A stretch of DNA of 64,000 bases, taken from positions 3,286,001-3,350,000 of the forward strand of contig NZ_CP107869.1 in assembly GCF_036013645.1 (NCBI RefSeq). The letters are read 5' to 3'. How positions within the stretch are numbered: the first letter of the stretch is position 1; every line of letters begins with the position of its first letter. The stretch comes from Streptomyces sp. NBC_00490 (GTDB lineage: Bacteria; Actinomycetota; Actinomycetes; Streptomycetales; Streptomycetaceae). Below, piece by piece: positions 53,023 to 63,109 of this stretch. The notes beneath the pieces are model-generated. The model was given only the letters and a program-made list of their open reading frames with translations, did no database searches and had not been told where the DNA came from. Made by a program: the position numbers and the translations under genes.

Positions 53023-53728
53023 TGAGGGTGGCCAGGACCGGAAGATGGTCCGTGGCCGCCCTCAAGTCTGTCCCGGTGACGCCGGGGAGTTCGAGCGGTA
53101 CGCCGCAGCCGAGCACCTCGATGCCCTTCGTCGCGAAGATCGCGTCGATGCGCTGGTGGGGTTCGGTGCGGGTCCAGGTGTGCTCGGCGCCGTCGGGGGC
53201 CGTTGCCCAGCAGTCCTGGAGGGTGTCGGAGAGACGGGTGAACGTGCGGCCGCCGGGGCGTTCGTTGAGGTCGCCGCCCGCGATCGCGTGCTCCACGCCC
53301 AGTGCGGCCAGGCGGTCCAGGAGCATGCCGCCCTGCTCGTAGCGCTCGTCCTTGCGCAGGGAGAGGTGGCAGCTGAGAACGCCGAGGCGGGCGCCGCCGA
53401 TCCGGACGACCGCGGTGGCGAAACCGCGTCGGTGCTCGCCTGGCGTGAGCGGGAGAAGGACGTCTTCCGTGCGCTCGACCGTGGTGCGGAGGTTGCACAG
53501 GATCGCCGGTCCCGCGGCTGTGGCGCCGCCGGTGAGGGTGACGAGGTCCGCGGCGTGGGCCAGGCGGGCGAGTTTCTTGCGCCAGCGGAAGAAGCGGGGG
53601 GCTTCCTGGATCAGTACGAGGTCCGGGGCACAGGCGCGGATGACTCTGGCCAGCGCGTCGGTGTCGTCCCGCATGGAGCGGATGTTGTAGCTCAGGACTC
53701 GGACGAGGGTGGAATCGTCGAATGCCAT
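53006..53728 (-). CDS. Endonuclease/exonuclease/phosphatase family protein
   Basis: This 240-residue EEP-superfamily protein has VRVLSYNIRSM, LVLIQEAPRFFRWRK, LGVLSCHLSLR, AIAGGDLNERPGG, and IDAIFATKGI ending in ATDHLPVLATL. Metal and catalytic positions (Asn, Glu, Asp-x-Asn, Asp-His) are intact. It could be a nuclease or phosphodiesterase; the substrate is not clear. It converges on the acidic membrane gene with 26 bases between stops, over the tandem duplication. Confidence 0.85.
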   Translation of the reverse strand: MAFDDSTLVRVLSYNIRSMRDDTDALARVIRACAPDLVLIQEAPRFFRWRKKLARLAHAADLVTLTGGATAAGPAILCNLRTTVERTEDVLLPLTPGEHRRGFATAVVRIGGARLGVLSCHLSLRKDERYEQGGMLLDRLAALGVEHAIAGGDLNERPGGRTFTRLSDTLQDCWATAPDGAEHTWTRTEPHQRIDAIFATKGIEVLGCGVPLELPGVTGTDLRAATDHLPVLATLRVPVG

Positions 53729-53785
53729 GGGGTGATTTTTGCGCCTGATGGCTCGGGGCGCGAGGTGTGTGCGCGACTGCCGGAT

Positions 53786-53846
53786 CGTCGTGGCTTGTCG
53801 CGCCCACGCGGCGGAGCCGCATGTTTATACAGTCCCGCGCCCCCAG
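53786..53846 (-). repeat. Dispersed Streptomyces-type intergenic repeat
   Basis: Read on the minus strand, a GGGGCGCGGGACTGTATAAA start is followed by the CGGCTCCGCCGCG hairpin and GGGCGCGACAAGCCACG. This strongly resembles a repeat family found between genes across Streptomyces genomes. It lies between the EEP gene and glkA. Confidence 0.55.
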
Positions 53847-53866
53847 GCATACTCACCTGCCCGGCA

Positions 53867-54820
53867 TCACATGATCGGGTCGGGTTCCCTCGCCAGGTCG
53901 GCCGCGCCCACCAGCCCGGCCTTGTTTCCCAGTTGGGCCGCGATCACATCTGCCACCGGGCGCCAGTTGCCGCCGACCAGCCAGCGCTTGTAGGACTTGC
54001 GGATCGGGTCGAGGACCAGTTCGCCCTCGTCCGAGAGGCCGCCGCCGACGATGAAGGCGGACGGGTCGAAGAGGGAGGCGAGGTCGGCGAGGCCGGCGCC
54101 GGCCCAGCGGGCGAGCTCACGGTAGGAGTCCACGGCGACCGGGTCGCCCTGGCGGGCGGCCATGGAGATGTGCTTGCCCTCGATGCCGTCGGGGCTGCCG
54201 TCGCCGAGGCCGAGAAGGAGCTCGGCGTTCTCCGGGGTGGCGTTGGCGCGCTGCTTGGCGTACCTCACCAGCGCACGCCCCGACGCGTACTGCTCCCAGC
54301 AGCCCTGCGAGCCGCAGCCGCACAGCAGGCCGTCCGGGACCATCCGGATGTGGCCGAACTCGGCGGCGACACCGAAGTGGCCGCGGCGCAGCTTGTTGCC
54401 GATGATGATGCCGCCGCCGAGGCCGGTGCCGAGCGTGATGCAGATGACGTTGCGGTGGCCCTTGCCGGCGCCGAACTTGTACTCGCCCCACGCGGCCGCG
54501 TTGGCGTCGTTCTCGACGACGACGGGGAGGCCCACGCGGGCCTCGACCTTGTCCTTCAACGGCTCGTTGCGCCAGTCGATGTTGGGCGCGAAGTAGACCT
54601 CAGAGCGCTGCCGGTTGACGTAACCGGCCGCACCGATACCCACGCCGACGATGTCGTGGCCGGCGCGCGCGCCGTCCACCGCGGAGGCGATGGCGTCCAC
54701 GATGCCCTCGGGCGTGCCCGGGGTCGGCACCTTGTGGGTCGAGAGGATGTTGCCTTCCTCATCGACCACGCCGGCCGCGATCTTCGTGCCGCCGATATCG
54801 ACGCCGATGGTGAGTCCCAT
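53867..54820 (-). CDS. glkA: Glucose kinase GlkA (ROK family)
   Basis: This 317-residue ROK glucokinase is central to carbon catabolite repression in Streptomyces. The phosphate loop is GVDIGGTKIAAGVVD, the catalytic Asp is in VVENDANAAAWGEY, and the zinc-binding HIRMVPDGLLCGCGSQGCWEQYASG is intact. The C-terminus has the usual VGGGLSDEGELVL. ATG at 54820. The upstream gene corresponds by position to the SCO2127 protein, whose loss or gain affects glucose sensitivity in reports I recall. Confidence 0.97.
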   Translation of the reverse strand: MGLTIGVDIGGTKIAAGVVDEEGNILSTHKVPTPGTPEGIVDAIASAVDGARAGHDIVGVGIGAAGYVNRQRSEVYFAPNIDWRNEPLKDKVEARVGLPVVVENDANAAAWGEYKFGAGKGHRNVICITLGTGLGGGIIIGNKLRRGHFGVAAEFGHIRMVPDGLLCGCGSQGCWEQYASGRALVRYAKQRANATPENAELLLGLGDGSPDGIEGKHISMAARQGDPVAVDSYRELARWAGAGLADLASLFDPSAFIVGGGLSDEGELVLDPIRKSYKRWLVGGNWRPVADVIAAQLGNKAGLVGAADLAREPDPIM

Positions 54821-54908
54821 GAATCCCTCAGTTTCGGTCGAGCCCCGCTACGGCCCACCGTACCCGAGGGCCTGCCGCCAGACTCCCGTCGTCCACCCGA
54901 GGGGCGCT

Positions 54909-55406
54909 CTAGTCCAGGTCGATGCGCTCCCCGGGGCCGGAGTCGTCGCCCCGGTCCTGGCGGGGCTTTTCCGGGTCCTTCCGATCGGTGGTCCGCTGGG
55001 TCCAGCGCTGCTCCTGGGCCTGGACGGCGGAGCGGTAGGCGGCGAGCAGTTCGGTGCCCGCCGCGGCCAGGTGGTCGAAGACGTCCGGGTTGCGTTCGAT
55101 GACGGGCTCGACGGCGGCCTTGGCCTGCTGGACGACCTGGTGCACCACCTGCTGGGCGGCGGGTCCCGCGACCGCGCCGAAGAGGGGCGACTGGATCGAG
55201 GACAGCTTGTCGGTGACGGCGTCGACGAGCTTGCGCAGCTCCTCGGCGGCCGAGCCCGCGGGCTGGCCGTACTCGGCGCGGCGGCGGGCCTTCTCCGCCG
55301 CGAGATCCTCGGCACACGCCGTCGCCCAGGCGTCGGCGTCGGTGGCCCGCACCTCGTCGACAGCCTCGCGACCGGCGGCGTCTGACGGGGGGAGCTCTTC
55401 GCTCAT
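54909..55406 (-). CDS. DUF5304-type protein upstream of glkA (SCO2127-like)
   Basis: This 165-residue soluble protein is acidic at its N-terminus and ends with a charged tail. Its centre (AAEELRKLVDAVTDKLSSIQSPLFGAVAGPAAQQVVHQVVQQAKAAVEPVIERNPDVFDHLAAAGTELLAAYRSAV) is predicted helical. It is transcribed towards glkA with 88 bases between them. A role in glucose repression is suggested only by synteny. Confidence 0.8.
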   Translation of the reverse strand: MSEELPPSDAAGREAVDEVRATDADAWATACAEDLAAEKARRRAEYGQPAGSAAEELRKLVDAVTDKLSSIQSPLFGAVAGPAAQQVVHQVVQQAKAAVEPVIERNPDVFDHLAAAGTELLAAYRSAVQAQEQRWTQRTTDRKDPEKPRQDRGDDSGPGERIDLD

Positions 55407-55463
55407 GACGGACTCCTGACTGCGGTTCGTCTCTACGACGTTACCCGAATGGGCGTACCACGT

Positions 55464-56645
55464 TCACCGTGTCTCCGGCCAGAGGTCGGGATCCGGCGCG
55501 AACCGGATGCACAGTTCCCCCTCGCGCAGGGCGGCGCCGGCGACGGTGCAGCGCCGCAGGGCCGAGGGAAGGGGCACGATACGGCGGAACTGCCCGGCGG
55601 TGACCACGAGTTCGTCGCCGCGCCGGATGAGGTCGAGCTCGTCGCGTATCGCGCCGGGGAGCGGGATGTGCCAGACGAAGACCCGGCTGACGCCGTCGTC
55701 GGCGAGGCGGTCGGCGATGGACCACTCGACGGCGGAGGTGGCGTCGTCGTCGACACCGGGGACGGTGAGGGCGGCGAGGTCGTCGGTGCCGCGCGGGTCG
55801 TGACCGAGGTGGCGGACCGGTCGTACGTCGTGGGTCTCCTGCCACTCCTCCAGCGCTTTGCGCTGCTGGGCGGCGAGACCGGCGAGCCAGGTGTCGTGCG
55901 CCTGCTCGGGCAGGACCCGGTTGGCCACCAGGACGTCGGGGCGCAGCCCGCGCAGGGCGAGGGCGAGGCCGGCGGAGCGCACGGCGTCGGCGCCGGCCGG
56001 GCCGGGCTCGGTGACCAGCCGGAGGACGGTGTTGCGGTCCGTGACGACCGCCTCGACCGCGGCCAGCTCCGTGTCCCACCGCGCGGCGGTCTCGTACAGC
56101 CACTCCGAGGGCATCGGCACCCCGGCCAGCCGTCCGAGCATGGGCCGCAGCGCACGGGCCGCCTGTCGCTCGGGCGGCAGGAGACGGCGCAGATAGCGGC
56201 GGAGTTCCTCGGGGAGGGCGAGCAGCGCGAGGGCCTGCGGTGTGGGCGGAAGGTCCACGACGAGCAGTTCGTGCCGCTCGGACAGGGCCGCGTCGCGCAG
56301 GGCGCGCAGGAGGGTCAGTTCCTCGGCGCCGGGGAGGGGGGTGACCTCCTCGGCGTCCAGCCGGGAAGCGCCGAGGAGGTCGAGGACGTTGGCGGCACGC
56401 TCCTGGAAGGCGGCGAGGTCGTCCCGGAACCCGGCGGTGGCGTCGGGCCGCCACGCGGTGAGCCCCTCTCGGACCTGCACGGGCGTCGCCCCGGTCGCCG
56501 TTCCGAGCACCGCGCCGAGGGTGTCGGTGCGATCGGCGCTCAGCACGAGCGTGCGCACGCCGGACAGGGCGGCGGCGAGAGCGGTGGCGGCCGCGACGGT
56601 CGTACGACCGCTACCGCCAGGCCCGGTGATCAGGAGGGTGCGCAT
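55464..56645 (-). CDS. ArsA-family ATPase with altered P-loop
   Basis: This 393-residue ArsA/GET3-like protein has the sequence TGPGGSGRTTVAAATALAAAL where the deviant Walker A GKGGVGKT would be. The signature Lys is Pro and the P-loop Lys is Arg. The switch region LLVVDLPPTPQALALL and the C-terminal VFVWHIPLPGAIRDELDLIRRG remain. It is probably not a conventional anion or tail-anchored protein ATPase. The following SRPBCC gene is on the same strand upstream, 20 bases away. Confidence 0.87.
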   Translation of the reverse strand: MRTLLITGPGGSGRTTVAAATALAAALSGVRTLVLSADRTDTLGAVLGTATGATPVQVREGLTAWRPDATAGFRDDLAAFQERAANVLDLLGASRLDAEEVTPLPGAEELTLLRALRDAALSERHELLVVDLPPTPQALALLALPEELRRYLRRLLPPERQAARALRPMLGRLAGVPMPSEWLYETAARWDTELAAVEAVVTDRNTVLRLVTEPGPAGADAVRSAGLALALRGLRPDVLVANRVLPEQAHDTWLAGLAAQQRKALEEWQETHDVRPVRHLGHDPRGTDDLAALTVPGVDDDATSAVEWSIADRLADDGVSRVFVWHIPLPGAIRDELDLIRRGDELVVTAGQFRRIVPLPSALRRCTVAGAALREGELCIRFAPDPDLWPETR

Positions 56646-56665
56646 GGGACTGAACGGTAGTCCCC

Positions 56666-57109
56666 CTACTTCGCCCCCGACTCCACGCGCTTCTTCAACC
56701 CGGCCAGCGCCCGGTCGATGATGACCTTCTCGGCCTTGCGCTTGATCATCCCCAGCATCGGGATCTTGACGTCGACCGTCAGCAGATAGGTGACCTCGGT
56801 CGACCCGCTGCCCACCGGCTTCAGGATGTACGACCCGTCCAGGGACCGCAGCATCTGGGACTTCACCAGCGTCCAGGAGACCTCGTTCTCACCGGTCCAC
56901 GTGTATCCCAGGACCTGGTCGTCCTTGATCGCCCCCGCGTCCATGACGAGCCGCACCTGTTCGGCACGCCCCTGGGCGTCGGTGGCGAGGACCTCCGCCT
57001 CCTTCACCTCGCCGGTCCAGTCCGGGTAGCGGGCGAAGTCGGCGATCACCCCCATGACATCGGCCGGTGCCGCCTCGATCGTGATGCTCGAGCTGGTGTG
57101 TTCCGCCAT
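56666..57109 (-). CDS. SRPBCC (polyketide cyclase/START-like) protein
   Basis: This 147-residue protein has a hydrophobic-cavity fold, with the N-terminal SITIEAAPADVMGVIADFARYPDWTGEVKEAEVL, then strands and the C-terminal helix GMIKRKAEKVIIDRALAGLKKRVES. No catalytic residue set is recognisable. It likely forms a unit with the downstream ArsA-like gene. Confidence 0.88.
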   Translation of the reverse strand: MAEHTSSSITIEAAPADVMGVIADFARYPDWTGEVKEAEVLATDAQGRAEQVRLVMDAGAIKDDQVLGYTWTGENEVSWTLVKSQMLRSLDGSYILKPVGSGSTEVTYLLTVDVKIPMLGMIKRKAEKVIIDRALAGLKKRVESGAK

Positions 57110-57213
57110 CGCTGTGGCTCCTCCAGATGCGGGCCGGTAGGGCAGGTCGTGCTGCGCACGTGTGTGCAGCGTGAAGGCTACCGCGCACGTGAGCGCCCGA
57201 CTTCACCGCCCAC

Positions 57214-58011
57214 TCACCATTCCAGGGCCCAGGGCCTGCCGCTCCCCGCGAAGTGCCCCACGTTGACGCACTCGGTGGCCCCGATCCGCATCCGCCGCAC
57301 CAGCGGCTGATGGACGTGCCCGAACAGGGCGTACCGGGGCCGGGTGCGCCGGATCGCGTCCAGCAGCGCCCGGCTGCCCCGCTCGAAGCGGCGCGCGACG
57401 GTGTCGTAGACCAGCTCCGGCACCTCGGGCGGGATGTGCGTGCACAGCACGTCGACCTCGCCGACCGTCTCGATCTTCGCCGCGTACTCCTCGTCGCTGA
57501 TCTCGTAGGGCGTGCGCATCGGAGTCCTGAGGCCGCCGCCCACGAATCCGAACACCCGTCCTCCGATCTCCACCCGCTCGCCGTCCAGCACGGTGGTGCC
57601 CGGTCCGGCGTACTCGGCCCACAGGGGTGGCATGTCGACATTGCCGTAGGTGGCGTACGTCGGTGTCGGGAAGGCCGCGAACATCTCGGCGTACTGCTTG
57701 CGTACCGCCTGCTCGATCGCGGCCGCCCGGTCGGTGCCGATGCCGGCCCACAGCCGGGCGCCGAACTCGCGGGCCTCCTCGAAGCGGCGGGCGGTGCGCA
57801 GTTCCACGATGCGGTCGGCGTTCTCCGCTCCGAACAGGTCGGGGAAGATGCCGCGCGAGTGGTCGGCGTAGTCGAGGAAGAGGACCAGGTCACCCAGACA
57901 GATCAGGGCGTCCGCGCCCTCGCCGGCTCTGGCCAGGTCACGGGCGTTGCCGTGTACGTCGCTGACCACATGTACGCGTGTCCTCCGGTTACCGGCCGGT
58001 GTGGGTGCCAT
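57214..58011 (-). CDS. Calcineurin-type metallophosphoesterase
   Basis: This 265-residue phosphoesterase has metal ligands in VHVVSDVHGN, ICLGDLVLFLDY, YATYGNVDM, LCTHIPPE, and LFGHVHQPLVRRM, matching the calcineurin fold. ATG at 58011 is preceded by TACCCT and 8 bases, indicating a leaderless start; TTG at 58020 would add three residues. The substrate is unknown; it could be a nucleotide or nucleotide-sugar phosphate. Confidence 0.9.
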   Translation of the reverse strand: MAPTPAGNRRTRVHVVSDVHGNARDLARAGEGADALICLGDLVLFLDYADHSRGIFPDLFGAENADRIVELRTARRFEEAREFGARLWAGIGTDRAAAIEQAVRKQYAEMFAAFPTPTYATYGNVDMPPLWAEYAGPGTTVLDGERVEIGGRVFGFVGGGLRTPMRTPYEISDEEYAAKIETVGEVDVLCTHIPPEVPELVYDTVARRFERGSRALLDAIRRTRPRYALFGHVHQPLVRRMRIGATECVNVGHFAGSGRPWALEW

Positions 58012-58322
58012 GACGATCAAGGGTAGGCGTGTGCGGCATACGTGAACAGTGGCGACGGCCCCTGCGGTTACTGGCTAGTCATCAAATGGGTGGACTACTG
58101 TGCGCGAAAAGAGACACCAATCTGTGTGACGCAGCGAACATCTCGCCGGACCCCCCTGTCGGAGACGCCATACCGGCGGGTAACGTCCGGGCAGTCCAGT
58201 CGTGCTCAGGATTTCAACAAGTGGCGCAACCACCGATGATCCCGAGCACCTGCCCGAGCCTTGGACCGCACCGTCGCATCGCACAACGTCGTGGCGCCGG
58301 CGCCCTATGAGGAGCAGCAGTC
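58012..58322. other. Intergenic region before acyl-CoA ligase
   Basis: This 311-base gap between divergent genes holds the metallophosphoesterase -10 (58020-58025, minus) and a candidate -10 TACTGT at 58096-58101 facing the ligase. No gene or repeat is supported in the rest. Confidence 0.55.
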
Positions 58323-60119
58323 TTGCGCGAGTTCAGCCTTCCGGCTTTGTACGAGGTCCCTGCGGACGGCAACCTCACGGACATCGTCCGTAGAAACGCC
58401 GCGCAGCATCCCGACGTGGCCGTGATCGCCCGCAAGGTGGGCGGTGTCTGGCAGGACGTGACCGCCACGACCTTCCTGGCCGAGGTCCACGCCGCCGCCA
58501 AGGGGCTCATCGCCTCCGGTGTCCAGCCGGGCGACCGGGTCGGCCTGATGTCGCGCACCCGCTACGAGTGGACGCTGCTCGACTTCGCGATCTGGTGCGC
58601 GGGCGCGATCACCGTGCCGGTGTACGAGACCAGTTCGGCGGAGCAGGTCCAGTGGATCCTCTCCGACTCGGGCGCCACCGCCGTCGTCGTCGAGCTGGAC
58701 ACCCACGTGGCCGCCGTCGATTCGGTGCGCGACGGGCTGCCCGCCCTCAAGCACGTCTGGCAGATCGAGGCCGGGGGCGTGGAGGAGCTGGGCCGGCTCG
58801 GCAAGGACGTCAGCGACGCCGCCGTCGAGGAGCGCAGCTCGCTCGCCAAGGCCGACGACCCGGCGACCATCGTCTACACGTCCGGCACCACCGGCCGCCC
58901 CAAGGGCTGCGTGCTGACCCACCGCAGCTTCTTCGCGGAGTGCGGGAACATCGTGGAGCGCCTGCGCCCGCTCTTCCGCACCGGCGAGTGCTCCGTCCTG
59001 CTCTTCCTGCCGCTCGCGCACGTCTTCGGCCGGCTCGTGCAGATCGCCCCGATGATGGCGCCGATCAAGCTGGGGACCGTCCCGGACATCAAGGACCTCA
59101 CCAACGAGCTGGCCTCCTTCCGGCCGACCCTGATCCTCGGTGTCCCGCGCGTCTTCGAGAAGGTCTACAACTCGGCCCGGGCCAAGGCGCAGGCGGACGG
59201 CAAGGGCAAGATCTTCGACAAGGCCGCCGACACCGCGATCGCGTACAGCAAGGCGCTGGACACCCCCTCGGGCCCGTCGCTGGGTCTGAAGATCAAGCAC
59301 AAGACCTTCGACAAGCTGGTCTACAGCAAGCTGCGCGCGGTCCTGGGCGGCAAGGGCGAGTTCGCCATCTCCGGCGGTGCCCCGCTCGGTGAGCGCCTCG
59401 GTCACTTCTTCCGCGGCATCGGCTTCACGGTCCTGGAGGGCTACGGCCTGACCGAGTCCTGCGCGGCCACCGCCTTCAACCCGTGGGACCGCCAGAAGAT
59501 CGGCACGGTCGGCCAGCCGCTGCCCGGTTCGGTGATCCGGATCGCCGACGACGGCGAGGTCCTGCTGCACGGCGAGCACCTGTTCACGGGCTACTGGAAC
59601 AACCCGGGCGCGACCGAGGAGGCGCTGGCCGACGGCTGGTTCCACACCGGTGACATCGGCACCCTCGACGAGGACGGCTACCTCCGGATCACCGGCCGCA
59701 AGAAGGAGATCATCGTCACCGCGGGCGGCAAGAACGTCGCGCCGGCCGTGATCGAGGACCGCATCCGCGCGCACGCGCTGGTCGCGGAGTGCATGGTGGT
59801 GGGCGACGGGCGGCCGTTCGTGGGCGCGCTGATCACCATCGACGAGGAGTTCCTGGGCCGCTGGGCGGCCGAGCACGGCAAGCCGGCGGGTGTCACCGCG
59901 GCGTCGCTGGTCGACGACCCGGATCTGAACGCGGCGATCCAGGCCGCGATCGACGACGGCAACGCCGCGGTGTCGAAGGCGGAATCGGTGCGGAAGTTCC
60001 GCATTCTCTCCTCCCAGTTCACGGAGGACTCGGGCCACCTGACGCCGTCCCTGAAGCTCAAGCGCAACGTGGTGGCGAAGGATTACGCGGACGAGGTCGA
60101 GGCGATCTACCAGAAGTAG
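58323..60119 (+). CDS. Long-chain fatty acid-CoA ligase
   Basis: This 598-residue adenylate-forming enzyme has IVYTSGTTGRPKGCVLTHRSF (A3 phosphate loop), LPLAHVFGR, ISGGAPLGERLGHFF, LEGYGLTESCA, and DGWFHTGDIGTLDEDGYLRITGRKKEIIVTAGGKNVAP. It activates fatty acids with ATP and CoA. TTG at 58323 has GAGGAG 8 bases before. It lies beside a cholesterol oxidase on the opposite strand, so a role with steroid side chains is possible but unproven. Confidence 0.95.
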   Translation: MREFSLPALYEVPADGNLTDIVRRNAAQHPDVAVIARKVGGVWQDVTATTFLAEVHAAAKGLIASGVQPGDRVGLMSRTRYEWTLLDFAIWCAGAITVPVYETSSAEQVQWILSDSGATAVVVELDTHVAAVDSVRDGLPALKHVWQIEAGGVEELGRLGKDVSDAAVEERSSLAKADDPATIVYTSGTTGRPKGCVLTHRSFFAECGNIVERLRPLFRTGECSVLLFLPLAHVFGRLVQIAPMMAPIKLGTVPDIKDLTNELASFRPTLILGVPRVFEKVYNSARAKAQADGKGKIFDKAADTAIAYSKALDTPSGPSLGLKIKHKTFDKLVYSKLRAVLGGKGEFAISGGAPLGERLGHFFRGIGFTVLEGYGLTESCAATAFNPWDRQKIGTVGQPLPGSVIRIADDGEVLLHGEHLFTGYWNNPGATEEALADGWFHTGDIGTLDEDGYLRITGRKKEIIVTAGGKNVAPAVIEDRIRAHALVAECMVVGDGRPFVGALITIDEEFLGRWAAEHGKPAGVTAASLVDDPDLNAAIQAAIDDGNAAVSKAESVRKFRILSSQFTEDSGHLTPSLKLKRNVVAKDYADEVEAIYQK

Positions 60120-60138
60120 CAGGCCCGCTGAAAGAGCG

Positions 60139-61794
<1,656 letters not shown>

Positions 61795-61808
61795 TTATCC
61801 GATTCCGG

Positions 61809-62951
61809 CTATAGCAACGTCTTCAACTTTTCCGCCAACAGATCCCAGCGCCACTTCTCCTCGACCCACTCTCGCCCCCGCGCCCCCATCCGGCTCCGCA
61901 GTTCCGCGTCCCCGAGGAGTACGACGACGCGCTCGGCCGCCTCCTCCACCGAACCGCCGCGCACCACCCAACCGGTCTCGCCGTCCAGTACGGCGTCCGG
62001 GGCGCCGCCCGAGTCCCCCGCCACCACCGGCAGCCCCGTCGCCGACGCCTCCAGGTACACGATCCCGAGCCCCTCGACGTCGAGGCCGCCCCGACGGGTC
62101 CGGCAGGGCATCGCGAAGACGTCCCCGGCACCGAAGTGCGCGGGCAGCTCGGACCAGGGCACCGCACCGGTGAAGCGGACGGAGTCGGCGACCCCGGTCT
62201 CCGCGGCGAGCCTGCGCAGCTCCTTCTCGTACGGCCCCCCGCCGACGATCAGCAGCACCGCCTCCGGCTCGGCGGCGAGGATCCGCGGCATCGCCAGGAT
62301 CAGCGTGTCCTGCCCCTTGCGCGGCACGAGCCGCGAGACACACACCACCACCGGCCGGTCGGTCAGCCCGAGCCGGGCCCGCACCGCGTCGCCCCCCGAC
62401 CCCGGATGGAAGGTCTTCTCGTCCACCCCCGGCGGCAGCTGCACCATCCGCGCGGCCGCCGCGGGCGTCAGCGCCCCGGCGATCCGCGACCGCGTGTACT
62501 CGCCGAGGTAGGTGATCGTGTCCGTGCCCTCACCGATCCGGCGCAGCAGCTGCCGCGCGGCGGGCAGCTGGGCCCACCCCGCCTCGTGCCCGTGGGTCGT
62601 GGCCACCAGCCGCTCGGCCCCGGCCCTGCGGAGCGCGGGCGCCATCAGCCCGAGCGGCGCGGCCGCCCCGAACCACACCGACGTACAGCCGTGCTCCCGC
62701 AGCAGTGCGACGGCCGTACGCGTGGCCGCGGGCGTCGGCAGGAGCATCGTCGTACGGTCGCGTACGACGGTGAAGGGCTGCTCGGCGTCGAAGGCGGCCG
62801 TAGCCTCGGCGCCCTCGCGGCCGCGCTTCCAGGTGGACGCGTAGACGACGAGCCGTTCCGGGTCCAGCCGCAGCGCCATGTTGTGCAGGAAGGCCTGGAT
62901 ACCGCCCGGCCTGGGCGGGAAGTCGTTCGTCACGATCAGGGTCTTGTGCAT
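61809..62951 (-). CDS. GT4 mannosyltransferase, PimB-like
   Basis: This 380-residue GT-B glycosyltransferase begins KTLIVTNDFPPRPGGIQAFLHNMAL, the PimB' type N-terminus. It has THGHEAGW, QLPPGVDEKTFHP, VSRLVPRKGQDTLILA, LIVGGGPYEKELRRLA, and GLGIVYLEASATGLPVVAGDSGGAPDAV, with the GT4 E-x7-E set. It would add the second mannose to phosphatidylinositol mannosides. ATG at 62951 lies 8 bases after TAGGGT; the upstream extension in frame is not conserved. Confidence 0.93.
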   Translation of the reverse strand: MHKTLIVTNDFPPRPGGIQAFLHNMALRLDPERLVVYASTWKRGREGAEATAAFDAEQPFTVVRDRTTMLLPTPAATRTAVALLREHGCTSVWFGAAAPLGLMAPALRRAGAERLVATTHGHEAGWAQLPAARQLLRRIGEGTDTITYLGEYTRSRIAGALTPAAAARMVQLPPGVDEKTFHPGSGGDAVRARLGLTDRPVVVCVSRLVPRKGQDTLILAMPRILAAEPEAVLLIVGGGPYEKELRRLAAETGVADSVRFTGAVPWSELPAHFGAGDVFAMPCRTRRGGLDVEGLGIVYLEASATGLPVVAGDSGGAPDAVLDGETGWVVRGGSVEEAAERVVVLLGDAELRSRMGARGREWVEEKWRWDLLAEKLKTLL

Positions 62952-63109
62952 CGCCGCCGACCCTATCCAAAGCACCCGCCCGCCCCGCTCCACGGCCCGC
63001 CCGCGGTTCGGCACGGCCGCGTTTATGGCAAGCACACAGGTGGACGGGACATCATGGCCATCTCAAGAGTGGCAATCTCAGCAACGGCGACGGGCGAACA
63101 GGGGCTCCG

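Noticed and set aside
53786..53846. Remnant of an insertion sequence
   Set aside because: Short, with no transposase residue or target duplication; it fits an intergenic repeat family better.
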